Shown piece by piece: positions 9,361 through 19,614 of a stretch of DNA of 64,000 bases. The first letter of the stretch is position 1; each line of letters opens with the position of its first letter. The stretch lies in assembly GCA_044355655.1 (NCBI GenBank), contig JBIKXS010000002.1:190284-254283 (forward strand), in the 5' to 3' direction. Below the pieces are notes generated by a model. That model had not been told where the DNA came from. It saw only the letters and a program-made list of their open reading frames with translations, and did not search any database. The position numbers and the translations under genes are program-made. The DNA comes from UBA3064 sp023258775 (GTDB lineage: Bacteria > Pseudomonadota > Gammaproteobacteria > Burkholderiales > Burkholderiaceae_E).

Positions 9361-9542
9361 TGAAATCGTAAACGCAATCTAGAAGTGGGTTGCCCACAAA
9401 AATTAAATAGTCATGACAAGATGTTGACATGTGTCACCGTAAACGTCCAACATGCCATACGATTCGAGCGACGACATGAAATTCATGCGCAGCTGCTTAC
9501 ATGGTTTAATCCCGTCTTCCTTTTTTTGTAAGACCCACGACC

Positions 9543-11138
9543 GTGACGATAGCCCATGAAGTTGCCCGACGCCGCACCTTTGCAATCATCTCCCACCCGG
9601 ACGCGGGAAAGACAACGCTGACTGAAAAGTTGCTGCTGTTTGCTGGCGCCATTCAAATTGCAGGTTCGGTAAAAGCCCGCAAGGCAACCCGACACGCAAC
9701 CTCGGATTGGATGGAGATCGAAAAGCAGCGCGGCATCTCGGTAGCGAGTTCCGTGATGCAAATGGAGTATCGCGACTGTGTGATCAACCTCCTCGACACG
9801 CCAGGGCATCAGGACTTCTCGGAAGATACGTATCGTGTGCTGACGGCAGTGGATTCTGCGCTGATGGTGATTGATGCGGCCAACGGTGTCGAGACGCAAA
9901 CCCTTCGCTTGATTGAAGTCTGCCGGTCCCGCGGTACGCCGATCATGACCTTTATCAATAAGATGGACCGAGAGGGGCGAGATGCCCTGCAATTGCTTGA
10001 CGAGATCGAAGAGGTACTGGGTATGCCCTGTGCGCCGCTGACATGGCCGGTCGGGCAGGGCAAACGCTTTGGTGGCATCTTTGATCTGCGTGCGCAACGC
10101 ATGCGGGTGTTTCAGCCTGGACAAGATCGTCGCCGCGACAATGACGACTTGATCGACAATATGTCATTACTTCGCGAGCGTTTTGGGGCCGAGTTCGAGC
10201 AAGCTGAATCTGAGATGGAATTAGTGCAAACTGCAGCTGCTCCGTTTTCAAAAGCCCTTTTCGTACAATCCAAGCAAACGCCTGTTTTTTTTGGTTCTGC
10301 GATCAATAATTTCGGCGTTCAAGAAGTGCTCGACGCCTTGGTGGACTTAGCACCCATACCTGCGGCACGTAAAGCGGTTTCTAGACCGGTCAGTCCCGAT
10401 GAGTCGCGCTTTTCGGGTGTCGTCTTCAAAATTCAAGCCAATATGGACCCTGCACACCGCGACCGGATCGCGTTTCTGAGAGTGTGCTCGGGCGTTTTCG
10501 AGCGAGGTATGAAGCTTCGCGTTCGTCGCACGGCCAAGGAACTTCGACCAACGGGCGTCGTAACCTTTTTGTCACAGCGGCGCGACCTCGTGGAACAGGC
10601 ATACGCAGGGGACATTATCGGCATCATTACCCATGGTGGCTTGCAACTTGGTGATACGGTTTCTGAAGGCGAAGCCTTGCAGTACACAGGCCTGCCGTTT
10701 TTTGCCCCGGAAATGTTTAGAACGGTTGAGATTGCAGACCCAATGCGCAGCAAACAGCTCCAAAAAGGACTAAAAGAGCTGGGCGAAGAAGGAGCGATTC
10801 AAGTGTTTCGCCCATTGGCAGGGCAATTGATGCTGCTCGGTGCGGTTGGTCAGCTTCAATTCGAAGTCGCAGCGCATCGACTGCTCAGTGAATACGGTGT
10901 TGCAGTTCGCCTGGGTGGTTCCAACTACACCGGCGCACGTTGGGTGACCTGTGAGGACGAAAGCGAACTGCAACGCTTTGTTCACGCAAATGCCACTCGG
11001 GTTGCACAAGATGCTGCGGATACCTACACCTACTTGATGACAACCCGCTATGACTTACAGTTCTTGCAGGAACGTTGGCCGAGAATTCAGTTCCATCCGT
11101 TACGTGAGCATGCGGGACTCGTGCTTGACGCGGCCTGA
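9543..11138 (+). CDS. prfC: Peptide chain release factor 3
   Basis: This 531-residue GTPase recycles RF1/RF2 from the ribosome after termination. GTPase motifs are G1 SHPDAGKTTL at residues 17-26, G3 DTPGHQDFSEDTYR and G4 NKMDREGRD, all standard for RF3. The start codon is GTG. The length matches the family. The 3' end overlaps the convergent nuclease gene by 52 bp. A run of eight T residues in the PVFFG region near 10268 is part of the reading frame and does not disrupt it. Confidence 0.97.
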   Translation: MTIAHEVARRRTFAIISHPDAGKTTLTEKLLLFAGAIQIAGSVKARKATRHATSDWMEIEKQRGISVASSVMQMEYRDCVINLLDTPGHQDFSEDTYRVLTAVDSALMVIDAANGVETQTLRLIEVCRSRGTPIMTFINKMDREGRDALQLLDEIEEVLGMPCAPLTWPVGQGKRFGGIFDLRAQRMRVFQPGQDRRRDNDDLIDNMSLLRERFGAEFEQAESEMELVQTAAAPFSKALFVQSKQTPVFFGSAINNFGVQEVLDALVDLAPIPAARKAVSRPVSPDESRFSGVVFKIQANMDPAHRDRIAFLRVCSGVFERGMKLRVRRTAKELRPTGVVTFLSQRRDLVEQAYAGDIIGIITHGGLQLGDTVSEGEALQYTGLPFFAPEMFRTVEIADPMRSKQLQKGLKELGEEGAIQVFRPLAGQLMLLGAVGQLQFEVAAHRLLSEYGVAVRLGGSNYTGARWVTCEDESELQRFVHANATRVAQDAADTYTYLMTTRYDLQFLQERWPRIQFHPLREHAGLVLDAA

Positions 11139-12007
11139 CAGTCGTCGGTCATCGCGTCAACACCACGAAGCTGGTCTTCATTTGCGATGTAGGGAAGCCA
11201 TTGGTGACCCAACCTTTGGCGCAAGGCCTGCAAACTGATCGGTGCTGCAGCTTTTGTATCGTTACGATTTTCTGCCCAATAGGCCCAGGCCCTTTGTTGG
11301 GTTGGGTCATAAACAAGCTTGAAAATAGCATCGGGAACCCATAGCGAGGACGGCCCGAGGCGGCGGGGCATTGGCAAGTCCATGCCCTGCAAAGGCTTTG
11401 AGATGGATGGCTCTTGAAACTGGCGATACACCGGCCCTGTAATCACATAAACCGCATGACCAACACGTCTCACATAGCGTCTGGTGGACTTTTCGTAGTC
11501 TGCCCAAACCCCTCGATTCAAATCGGGCGCCTGAGGCACCATATTTGCCAGCGAAAAACTCTGCGCCATCGCAGTCTCGCTTGGCATGTCGCCAGCTGGC
11601 GCCATATGACCACGATCCCATCCTGAACCGTGATAGTCCTCAAGCGTTGCTCGCTCCGAAGAAGGCAGTCGCGCCTCCTGATAAAAACGGCCTGAACGGG
11701 CGACTTGAAGCGCCTTGGCAAGTCCCTCGGGATCCAGTCGTTGAGCTACCCAAACAGGCGTCTTACTTTGCCCAGAATGTAAAACCGCAAATGCCTCAAA
11801 GCATAGTTCGCGTAAACGCCCGGGAATTCTCAACAAGTCAACGCGTGGGGGCTCGCCGCCCGCGAAATGCGCTCGGCAGCTTGAAAACTTGGTTGGAAAT
11901 AACGTCGGCGTTGCCTGCGCGGTTGAAACGGTGAGACTCACCAGCACGATCAGCAACTTCAGGAGAGCGCTCAAACGCCCGACCGGGAAGTGAATCTGCT
12001 TCCTCAT
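11087..12007 (-). CDS. Secreted DNA/RNA non-specific endonuclease (NUC1 family)
   Basis: This protein of about 306 residues degrades nucleic acids and is probably exported. The key motif DRGHMAPAGD carries the catalytic histidine, followed by the metal-binding-region pattern NMVPQAPDLNRGVWADYE. The start is placed at ATG 12007 because it gives a good signal peptide: basic start, LLKLLIVLVSLTVS core, cleavage after AQA. The open frame extends 32 codons further upstream. The 3' end overlaps prfC by 52 bp on the opposite strand. A periplasmic or extracellular scavenging role is inference. Confidence 0.88.
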   Translation of the reverse strand: MRKQIHFPVGRLSALLKLLIVLVSLTVSTAQATPTLFPTKFSSCRAHFAGGEPPRVDLLRIPGRLRELCFEAFAVLHSGQSKTPVWVAQRLDPEGLAKALQVARSGRFYQEARLPSSERATLEDYHGSGWDRGHMAPAGDMPSETAMAQSFSLANMVPQAPDLNRGVWADYEKSTRRYVRRVGHAVYVITGPVYRQFQEPSISKPLQGMDLPMPRRLGPSSLWVPDAIFKLVYDPTQQRAWAYWAENRNDTKAAAPISLQALRQRLGHQWLPYIANEDQLRGVDAMTDDCQAASSTSPACSRNGWN

Positions 12008-12121
12008 TACAATAGTGCGCAGTTCGTTCAATGAGTCTGGTCGTTGAAAGGCAAATACCTTTCGAATGGCCTCAATCATGTCAAAAAAAGCCTCTCTCCG
12101 CATCTGAATTTGAGTAAATGA

Positions 12122-14098
12122 ATGGCAACGCGTTCTAAAGAATATGGCGAGTCCTCGATAAGAGTATTACGTGGACTCGAACCGGTGCGTCAGCGACCTG
12201 GAATGTACACCCGCACCGACCACCCGTTGCACATCATCCAAGAGGTGATCGACAACGCGGCCGATGAAGCTTTAGCAGGATTTTGTAACAGTATTGAACT
12301 AACGCTACATCAAGACGGTTCGGTTTCTGTGCAAGACAACGGGCGTGGTATTCCGGTGGGTATACACCCTGAGGAAGGTGTTCCTACAGTAGAGATCGTG
12401 TTCACTAGGCTTCACGCCGGTGGAAAATTCGATAAGCAGGCAGGGGGCGCTTACAGCTTTTCGGGCGGTTTACACGGCGTTGGCGTATCGGTCACCAATG
12501 CCTTAGCAAAGCGTCTCGAAGTGCAGGTTTGGCGAGACGGCGCGGAACATCGTATGGTCTTTGCTCAAGGTGAAGTGCTCGAATCACTCAAAGAGATCGC
12601 GCAAGTTCCGAAGCACCGAAAAGGAACTCGGGTTCGCGTGTGGCCAGAGGCCAAGTATTTCGACAGTCTTCAATTGCCTCATCAGGAGCTATTACAGTTA
12701 TTACGTTCTAAGGCCGTGCTATTGCCGGGTATAAAAGTTAGCCTTCATGATGAAAAGACCAACAAGACCCAACATTGGCAATACGCTGAAGGGCTTAAGT
12801 CCTATCTTGAAGAGGCCAATCAGCAAACCGGTGGTCAGGCTTGGCTTTTTCCCCCGTTTGAAGGCGTGCAATCGATTGATGCGGGTCACGAGACGTTTGC
12901 CGAAGGCGAGGGTATCCAATGGGTGATAGGTTTTACCGAAGAGGGGGCCTGTGTCCGCGAGTCCTATGTGAATTTGATACCGACAACCGCTGGTGGTACC
13001 CACGAATCTGGACTTCGAGAGGGCATGTTTCAGGCGGTTAAAACCTTTGTCGAATTACATGCATTGCTACCTAAGGGCATAAGGCTCTTACCTGAAGACG
13101 TTTTTTCTCGAGCGAGTTTCGTGCTCTCAGCCAAAGTACTTGATCCGCAGTTCCAGGGACAAGTTAAGGAGCGTTTGAATTCACGCGATGCATTAAGACT
13201 TTCCTCATCACTGATTAAGCCGGCGATGGATTTGTGGCTCAACGAACATGTTGAGTGGGGAAAGCGCTTGGCTGATATGGTCATCCGACAGGCCCAGGTC
13301 CGTCAGCGTGCGCTACAGAAAGTCGAAAAAAAGAAAACCTCTGGCATCGCGGTATTACCTGGCAAACTTACCGACTGCGAGTCCAATGATCTAGCCCGAA
13401 CCGAGCTTTTTCTAGTCGAAGGAGACTCCGCTGGCGGATCAGCGAAAATGGGCAGGGATAAGTCATTTCAGGCGATACTTCCGCTGCGTGGCAAGGTCTT
13501 AAACACTTGGGAGACCGATAAGGACCGTCTATTTGCCAATCAGGAAGTCCATGATGTTGCGGTTGCCGTCGGTATCGATCCGCATACCGTTAACGATACT
13601 TTAGATTGGAACGGTCTGCGTTATGGAAAGATCTGCATTCTGGCCGACGCTGATGTCGACGGCTCACATATTCAAGTACTGCTGCTAACGCTCTTTTATA
13701 AGCATTTTCCCCAATTAATTCAGCGTGGCCATATTTACATCGCCAGACCACCGCTTTATCGGGTTGATGTTGCAGCCTCGGGTAAGCGCCAGGCGAGAAA
13801 GCGTTATTGCCTTGATGAAGCGGAGCTACGAAGTCTTGAAGATAAATTGCGCAAAGAAGGCGTAAAAGACAATGCCTGGTCGATTTCGCGTTTTAAAGGA
13901 CTTGGTGAAATGAATGCCGAACAACTCTGGGAAACGACCCTCAATCCAGACACTCGGCGCCTTTCACCCGTGGTCCTAGGCGAAGCAGGCGACGACCCGG
14001 TCAAGCAGTGTTTCCATTTGCTGATGGGTAAGGGCGAGTCCGCAGCGCGTCGTCAATGGCTCGAGCGCCGTGGTCATGAAGTAGAGGTTGATATTTAA
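12122..14098 (+). CDS. parE: DNA topoisomerase IV subunit B
   Basis: This 658-residue ATPase subunit works with ParC to decatenate chromosomes. The GHKL ATPase site shows EVIDNAADEA (Glu41, Asn45), DNGRGIP and SGGLHGVGVSVTNAL. The TOPRIM domain has FLVEGDSAGGSAKMGRD and the metal-binding DADVDGSHI. The RGKVLNTWE sequence and the lack of a GyrB-type insert, plus the adjacent parC, support ParE over GyrB. It lies 31 bp upstream of parC. The ribosome binding site is weak. Confidence 0.96.
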   Translation: MATRSKEYGESSIRVLRGLEPVRQRPGMYTRTDHPLHIIQEVIDNAADEALAGFCNSIELTLHQDGSVSVQDNGRGIPVGIHPEEGVPTVEIVFTRLHAGGKFDKQAGGAYSFSGGLHGVGVSVTNALAKRLEVQVWRDGAEHRMVFAQGEVLESLKEIAQVPKHRKGTRVRVWPEAKYFDSLQLPHQELLQLLRSKAVLLPGIKVSLHDEKTNKTQHWQYAEGLKSYLEEANQQTGGQAWLFPPFEGVQSIDAGHETFAEGEGIQWVIGFTEEGACVRESYVNLIPTTAGGTHESGLREGMFQAVKTFVELHALLPKGIRLLPEDVFSRASFVLSAKVLDPQFQGQVKERLNSRDALRLSSSLIKPAMDLWLNEHVEWGKRLADMVIRQAQVRQRALQKVEKKKTSGIAVLPGKLTDCESNDLARTELFLVEGDSAGGSAKMGRDKSFQAILPLRGKVLNTWETDKDRLFANQEVHDVAVAVGIDPHTVNDTLDWNGLRYGKICILADADVDGSHIQVLLLTLFYKHFPQLIQRGHIYIARPPLYRVDVAASGKRQARKRYCLDEAELRSLEDKLRKEGVKDNAWSISRFKGLGEMNAEQLWETTLNPDTRRLSPVVLGEAGDDPVKQCFHLLMGKGESAARRQWLERRGHEVEVDI

Positions 14099-14129
14099 GC
14101 TGATGATGAAGCTAAGGTAGATTGTTACG

Positions 14130-16460
14130 ATGAGTCAGGACCTGTTTTCAGAACAACACGCGAGTGAGGCATCAGGCGATGATCGCGTTAGCATTGCTGA
14201 ATTTGCTGAGCGTGCTTACCTTGACTATGCAATTTCGGTGGTCAAAGGACGGGCATTGCCGCAGGGTGCGGATGGTCAAAAGCCAGTCCAACGACGCATT
14301 CTTTTTGCAATGAACCAGCTCGGTCTCAACGCTGAGGCCAAACCCGTTAAATCGGCACGCGTGGTTGGCGAAGTGCTCGGCCGTTATCACCCGCATGGGG
14401 ATAGCGCTGCCTACGATGCGCTTGTACGTATGGCCCAATCATTCAGCCTTCGTTATCCATTGATCGATGGCCAAGGCAACTTCGGTTCACGCGATGGCGA
14501 TGGCGCTGCTGCAATGCGCTACACCGAGGCTCGCCTCACGAGTTATGCCAAGCTTTTGCTCGATGAAGTTGACATGGGTACAGTCGACTTTATCGATAAT
14601 TATGACGGTTCAACGCGCGAACCAGCCATCTTGCCTGCTCGTTTGCCGATGGTGCTTCTAAACGGCGCATCGGGGATCGCAGTCGGTATGGCAACGGAGA
14701 TTCCTTCTCACAACCTGAAGGAAGTTGCTGCTGCCGCAGCTTTATTGATTCGCAAGCCAAAAAGCACGATTGAGGACTTGCTTCTTTTGCTTCCGGGCCC
14801 CGATTTACCGGGAGGTGCGCAAATCATATCGTCGAGAGCCGATATGCTCGAAGCCTACCGCAGCGGACGAGGTAGCCTTAGGATGCGGGCCCGCTATGAG
14901 GTTGAAGAACTCGCTCGAGGTCAGTGGCAGTTGGTGGTCACAGAGTTGCCCCATGGCGTATCAACCCAGCAGGTTCTAGAACAGATCGAAGAAGTTACCA
15001 ATCCAAAACCGAGATTTGGTAAGAAGTCGGTTTCAAACGAGCAATTGCAACTTAAGCAAGCCATGTTGGCAGTACTCGATGCGGTTCGCGACGAATCGGG
15101 CAAAGATGCTCCGGTTCGCCTTGTGATCGAGCCCAGAAGCTCACGCGTGGCGCTTTCTGAACTCGTCAACCTGTTGCTGGTCAATACATCCTTAGAGACC
15201 AATCTCAGTCTTAACATGGTGATGGTTGGTTTAGATGGTCGACCGGTTCAAAAGTCATTACTCGATTGCTTAAATGAGTGGTGCACATACAGGCTCGATA
15301 CCGTTCGCCGAAGAAGTGCTTATCGGCTTGACAAAGTGCTTGACCGAATTCACGTCCTCGAGGGGCGGCAACTCGTTTTGCTGAACATCGACGAAGTTAT
15401 TCGGATTATTCGTGAGTCCGATGAGCCAAAGCCTGCTCTTATTAAGGCCTTTGATCTCAGCGATCGTCAGGCCGAGGACATTCTGGAGATTAGACTTCGA
15501 CAGTTAGCAAGGCTTGAAGCAATCAAGATCGAACAGGAGTTGAAGTCGCTTCGCGATGAGGCCAGGCAGCTTGAAATCCTTATCCATGACGAACAGCAGT
15601 TGCGCAAACAGGTCGTCAAAGAGATCGAGGCCGATGCGCGTCAATTCGGCGACGCGCGAAGAACGCTGCTTGAAACAAGCGATAAGGCAAGCGTCGAGTT
15701 ACGTATTGCCGATGATCCGGTAACCGTTATTGTTTCTGAGAAATCTTGGGTGCGAGTTCGCCAGGGACATGGACTCGATGCATCCCAGCTCTCATTCAAA
15801 GCAGGGGACAGTCTTGATGCCCTCTATCAAGTGATGACAACCGACCAGCTGTTTGTAATGAGTACGACTGGCCGAATCTATGCCTTGGCAGTTAGTCAGT
15901 TGCCGTCTGCGCGGGGCGACGGTTCGCCGATTACGACGCTTATTGACTTGGAAGCAGGAAGCAGGGTTGCCTTCCTGTTTGCTGCCAGTGCAAGCGACCG
16001 GGTAATTTTCGCAAGCCGCCTGGGGCAAGGGTTTCAATGTCTTGCTTCAGACTTAACGACGCGACAGCGCGCAGGCAAGCAGTTCATGCATCTTGAGCCC
16101 AATGATGCGCTCATCAGGCCAGTTGTTGATGCTAATGCAAGGGCACAAAAACTGCTCTGTCTTTCAGAGCAGGGTAGAGCCTTGAGTTTTTCCCTGGAGG
16201 AAGTTCGTCAGCTCAAACAAGGCGGCCGAGGCGTCAGTCTGATGGATTGCGATGCCAAAGACCCGCTTGTTGCAATAGCTGCCCACTCGCCGGGCGCTGT
16301 TGTCATACATGGCCTTGCTCGAGGATCAAAATCAATTAGCCGTGAGTTCAGTGCACGTGAACTTGGTGCTTATGACTCAAGCCGAGGCCGGAAGGGAAAA
16401 TTGCTTGAGCCTCGGATCAAAGCCAGTTCGATCACGCTAATAAGTAGCACGACCACCTGA
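14130..16460 (+). CDS. parC: DNA topoisomerase IV subunit A
   Basis: This 776-residue subunit carries out DNA breakage and reunion with ParE. The catalytic tyrosine is Tyr131 in AAMRYTEARLT. The quinolone-resistance region reads GRYHPHGDSAAYDAL with the unmutated serine (Ser92, equivalent to E. coli Ser80). The C-terminal part is a degenerate beta-pinwheel, as expected for ParC. The last 24 bp overlap the convergent SDR gene. Length is slightly above the E. coli protein. Confidence 0.96.
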   Translation: MSQDLFSEQHASEASGDDRVSIAEFAERAYLDYAISVVKGRALPQGADGQKPVQRRILFAMNQLGLNAEAKPVKSARVVGEVLGRYHPHGDSAAYDALVRMAQSFSLRYPLIDGQGNFGSRDGDGAAAMRYTEARLTSYAKLLLDEVDMGTVDFIDNYDGSTREPAILPARLPMVLLNGASGIAVGMATEIPSHNLKEVAAAAALLIRKPKSTIEDLLLLLPGPDLPGGAQIISSRADMLEAYRSGRGSLRMRARYEVEELARGQWQLVVTELPHGVSTQQVLEQIEEVTNPKPRFGKKSVSNEQLQLKQAMLAVLDAVRDESGKDAPVRLVIEPRSSRVALSELVNLLLVNTSLETNLSLNMVMVGLDGRPVQKSLLDCLNEWCTYRLDTVRRRSAYRLDKVLDRIHVLEGRQLVLLNIDEVIRIIRESDEPKPALIKAFDLSDRQAEDILEIRLRQLARLEAIKIEQELKSLRDEARQLEILIHDEQQLRKQVVKEIEADARQFGDARRTLLETSDKASVELRIADDPVTVIVSEKSWVRVRQGHGLDASQLSFKAGDSLDALYQVMTTDQLFVMSTTGRIYALAVSQLPSARGDGSPITTLIDLEAGSRVAFLFAASASDRVIFASRLGQGFQCLASDLTTRQRAGKQFMHLEPNDALIRPVVDANARAQKLLCLSEQGRALSFSLEEVRQLKQGGRGVSLMDCDAKDPLVAIAAHSPGAVVIHGLARGSKSISREFSARELGAYDSSRGRKGKLLEPRIKASSITLISSTTT

Positions 16461-17207
16461 CAGATCAAAAACCGCGGCCGTTGAAAACGATGCATCATCG
16501 GTACAAAGCCAACAAACCATCGATGCAATCTCTTCAACCAAACCAAAGCGATTCATTGGAATTTTCGAGAGCATAAATTGAATATGACTTTCACTCATCT
16601 GCGCAAACATCGGCGTCTTGACCGCTGCTGGTGTAACACAGTTAACGGTCACTCCTGAGCTGGCAAGCTCCTTGCCCAATGATTTGGTTAGCCCAATGAC
16701 TGCAGCCTTGCTCGCGCTGTATGCAGAGGCGTTCGGGTTACCTTCCTTGCCTGCGATCGACGCAATATTCACGATTCGACCGTTCGAACGAGCTTTCATA
16801 TGTCCAGCTGCTGCCTGATTGCAAAGAAAGACACCGTGCAGGTTCACATCGAAAACTTGCTTCCAATCTTCATATCGATAATCGATGACCGTATGGTTTG
16901 GCCCGGTAATACCCGCACTACAAATCATGCCGTCCAATCCAGCATCCTTGCTGCCTGAGCGCTCAGCGATCCAAGCCAGACTTGTTTGCAGGGCGGCTTG
17001 CACGGATTGCTGATCGGTAACATCCATCCTGATTGCATAACGGTTGGCATCCTGTTGACCGAGAATTTGGTCAACCAATGTCTGATTTGCGTCCCAAATG
17101 ATGGCCTTTGCACCTGATGCAATCAGCCTATTCACAATGGCTTCGCCGATACCGGATGCGCCGCCAGTCACGGCAATAAAGCGGCCTTGAAGATCGAGTT
17201 GATTCAT
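16437..17207 (-). CDS. Short-chain dehydrogenase/reductase
   Basis: This 256-residue classical SDR uses NAD(P): the nucleotide motif TGGASGIGEA is near the N terminus, and the catalytic Ser is in NIASIAG with Tyr and Lys in SAYSASKAA. The usual NNAG motif reads CSAGITG. The start is ATG 17207, supported by GGGGA upstream, rather than TTG 17222. Substrate is unknown; it resembles 3-oxoacyl or 3-hydroxyacyl reductases. It is transcribed towards parC, overlapping it by 24 bp. Confidence 0.88.
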   Translation of the reverse strand: MNQLDLQGRFIAVTGGASGIGEAIVNRLIASGAKAIIWDANQTLVDQILGQQDANRYAIRMDVTDQQSVQAALQTSLAWIAERSGSKDAGLDGMICSAGITGPNHTVIDYRYEDWKQVFDVNLHGVFLCNQAAAGHMKARSNGRIVNIASIAGKEGNPNASAYSASKAAVIGLTKSLGKELASSGVTVNCVTPAAVKTPMFAQMSESHIQFMLSKIPMNRFGLVEEIASMVCWLCTDDASFSTAAVFDLSGGRATY

Positions 17208-17285
17208 GCAAAGTGTCCCCAAATTGTGATGGATAGATAGAAGCCCGTATCATCGCCCGTCTTGCCAAACAACACCACGAGATTC

Positions 17286-18428
17286 ATGCCTTTTTTCTTC
17301 AAGCTGAGCGTCTTGCTTATGTTTTGCGCGCAACTTATCGCTTGCGAAGCAAATCCGGCAAGCTCAGGCCAGTTATCCAGCAACCATCGACTGCCGGGCC
17401 ATCATCGCGATGATGGTTTTACCAACAGCGACGGCAGCCGTGTCAATAAGCCACTGAGCGAATTGTTTCGCTGGTGGTGGTCGAGAAAAGACCTTGATTT
17501 GCAAGCGCTGGTCGCTCCAGACCGTATCAAGGCAGCATGGGACCAAATGCCCAAGGCCTGGAGATCCGATGTACCCGCCGAAAAGCCGTCAGGAAACCGC
17601 GCTCACGCTCTGGCAAATCAAGGCCATGAGGTGCAATGGTTGGGGCACGCGACGATCTTCCTGCGGATCGGCGAAACTCGCATCCTTACCGACCCTCAAT
17701 TTTCTGAACGCGCATCGCCCTTGAGCTGGATCGGTCCGAAACGTCTTCATCCAATTCCTGTCGCTGTCGCGGAGCTGGGCAGAATCGACTACATCGTCAT
17801 CTCACACAATCATTATGATCATTTGGATCTGCCAACGCTTCGGCAAATCGCCATGCAAAGCGGTGGTCCGCCATTAATGCTTGTGCCCCTTGGCGTTGAC
17901 AGCTGGTTACGAGAAGAGGGCTTTGAGCGGGTGATTGGCCTCGATTGGTGGCAGCAAAACAAGCAAGGTGAATTCGCCTTTAATTTCGTGCCGGCACATC
18001 ATTGGAGTGGTCGAGGTCTTTTTGACCGTAATAAAACCCTGTGGGGCGGTTGGGTGCTCGAACATCCCAAGTTTCGCTTTTACTTCGCAGGCGATACCGG
18101 TTGGTCTGAGGTCGTTATTGAAATTGCCAAACGTTTTGCGCCTTTTGATCTCGCGGCGATTCCGGTTGGCGCTTATGAACCGCGATGGTTCATGGCTACC
18201 CAACATATCAATCCGCATGAGGCTATTCGCATGCATCAAGCGCTTGGCGGACCGCTTTCGCTCGGCATTCACTGGGGTACATTTCAGCTTACGGATGAGG
18301 CCTATGAAGATCCGATAAAGGAGTTGATTGAAGCGTTGAAGCACCAGGCAATCCCACTTGATCGCTTTCGGCTGTTTGTGCCAGGCCAGAAGATGACGCT
18401 AGAACCCAGCATTCACAGAGGAGATTAG
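17286..18428 (+). CDS. Metallo-beta-lactamase-fold hydrolase, predicted lipoprotein (NAPE-PLD-like)
   Basis: This 380-residue protein has a metallo-beta-lactamase fold of the NAPE-PLD / UlaG-like type. Visible metal motifs are WLGHATIFL, TDPQFSERASP, the signature SHNHYDHLD, a later HHWSGRG and FAGDTGW. The N terminus is hydrophobic and ends LIAC, a likely lipobox, so it is probably a lipoprotein. The start is taken at ATG 17286; a TTG lies eight codons upstream. The next gene starts 5 bp after its stop, suggesting one transcript. Substrate is unknown; phosphodiester hydrolysis is a family-based guess. Confidence 0.85.
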   Translation: MPFFFKLSVLLMFCAQLIACEANPASSGQLSSNHRLPGHHRDDGFTNSDGSRVNKPLSELFRWWWSRKDLDLQALVAPDRIKAAWDQMPKAWRSDVPAEKPSGNRAHALANQGHEVQWLGHATIFLRIGETRILTDPQFSERASPLSWIGPKRLHPIPVAVAELGRIDYIVISHNHYDHLDLPTLRQIAMQSGGPPLMLVPLGVDSWLREEGFERVIGLDWWQQNKQGEFAFNFVPAHHWSGRGLFDRNKTLWGGWVLEHPKFRFYFAGDTGWSEVVIEIAKRFAPFDLAAIPVGAYEPRWFMATQHINPHEAIRMHQALGGPLSLGIHWGTFQLTDEAYEDPIKELIEALKHQAIPLDRFRLFVPGQKMTLEPSIHRGD

Positions 18429-18432
18429 AGCC

Positions 18433-19521
18433 ATGGATACGGCACCCGTGTTGTTCGATAAAATCGGACAAGGGACTATGAGAATTGGTCGGGCTCGACT
18501 CAATCGAGTCAAACAATTGAACGGTATTAATCTCGAAATGGTTCGTCTGTTGAGCCAGCAACTTCGACAGTGGCGATCAGATACATCGATAGCGGCGGTG
18601 ATTTTGCAAGCTGAAGGTGATAAAGGCTTTAGCGCGGGCGGCGATGTTGCCGAAGTCATCCGACAGGTACGTGCGGGCGGCGATGAACGATTTGCCTATG
18701 GCGATGCCTTTTTTGAGGAAGAGTACATCCTCGATCGTATGATCCATCGCTATGGCAAGCCTTTTATTGTGTTCTCACATGGCATCAATATGGGCGGTGG
18801 TATGGGCCTGAGCGCTGGTGCATCACACCGCATCATTGCCCAAGCATCCAAAGTAGCGATGCCTGAAATCCATATCGGTCTATTTCCTGACGTTGGTGGA
18901 GGATTCTTTTTGAACCGCTTGCCACCAGGCGTCGGCATGATTATGGCCCTTACGGGTCTAACGATTAACGAGTCCGATGCAATTTATGCCGGTATGTTTG
19001 ATGCCTTTGTAGCAAAAGAAAACTGGGATGCAACGATCGATCACTTGACCCAACTCAAATTCACCCAAGACTGGCAACACAACCACCAGCTTGTAAGCGA
19101 AGTGATGCTCCAACACGATGCCTCGCTCGATGACTCGATGGCATCAAGTATGCTTAGTCACTACGCAAAGGCGCTGCGTTGGATCGGCAACCAGACTTCG
19201 CCGCAAAGTATGTTGGAGCAATTGCAACGGGCCGCTCAGGATGACCCCTGGTTTGAGGCGCCAGCAAAAAGTCTCGAGAAAGGTTCGCCCACTGCGGCAC
19301 TTGTTAGCCATCGTTATTTGCGTGCGTGTTTTCATTGCTCGCTTGAAGAGGTGCTGAGCCTCGATTTGGTCCTCGCAAGGCGCTTTTTGCGCGCTCAGGA
19401 TTTTCCAGAAGGCGTTCGCGCATTATTGATCGATAAGGATCGTAAGCCAGCGTGGCAGCACCGGTCATTTGCAGACGTTCCTAATGAAGAAGTCGCTGCG
19501 CACTTCGCCGATCTCGCCTGA
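18433..19521 (+). CDS. Enoyl-CoA hydratase family protein, 3-hydroxyisobutyryl-CoA hydrolase-like
   Basis: This 362-residue crotonase-fold protein matches the 3-hydroxyisobutyryl-CoA hydrolase branch (valine degradation). The first oxyanion loop is FSAGGDVAEV, the second HGINMGGGMGLS, and the branch-specific stretch is MPEIHIGLFPDVGGG with its catalytic Glu. Length fits that branch (about 350-380) rather than simple enoyl-CoA hydratases (about 260). GAGGAG lies about ten bases before the ATG, inside the end of the upstream gene, so the two are probably cotranscribed. Confidence 0.87.
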   Translation: MDTAPVLFDKIGQGTMRIGRARLNRVKQLNGINLEMVRLLSQQLRQWRSDTSIAAVILQAEGDKGFSAGGDVAEVIRQVRAGGDERFAYGDAFFEEEYILDRMIHRYGKPFIVFSHGINMGGGMGLSAGASHRIIAQASKVAMPEIHIGLFPDVGGGFFLNRLPPGVGMIMALTGLTINESDAIYAGMFDAFVAKENWDATIDHLTQLKFTQDWQHNHQLVSEVMLQHDASLDDSMASSMLSHYAKALRWIGNQTSPQSMLEQLQRAAQDDPWFEAPAKSLEKGSPTAALVSHRYLRACFHCSLEEVLSLDLVLARRFLRAQDFPEGVRALLIDKDRKPAWQHRSFADVPNEEVAAHFADLA

Positions 19522-19614
19522 AGGACAATTGATGAACGGTCGATTGAAAGCCACGAACGTACTTGAAATTCATTGATTCAGCAATCAACTAGTGATTTTT
19601 TGGGGCAGTTGACT

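Noticed and set aside
9361..9542. Possible small gene or RNA upstream of prfC
   Set aside because: Only an imperfect ATGTTG/CAACAT inverted repeat and a T-run are visible; not enough to name a feature.
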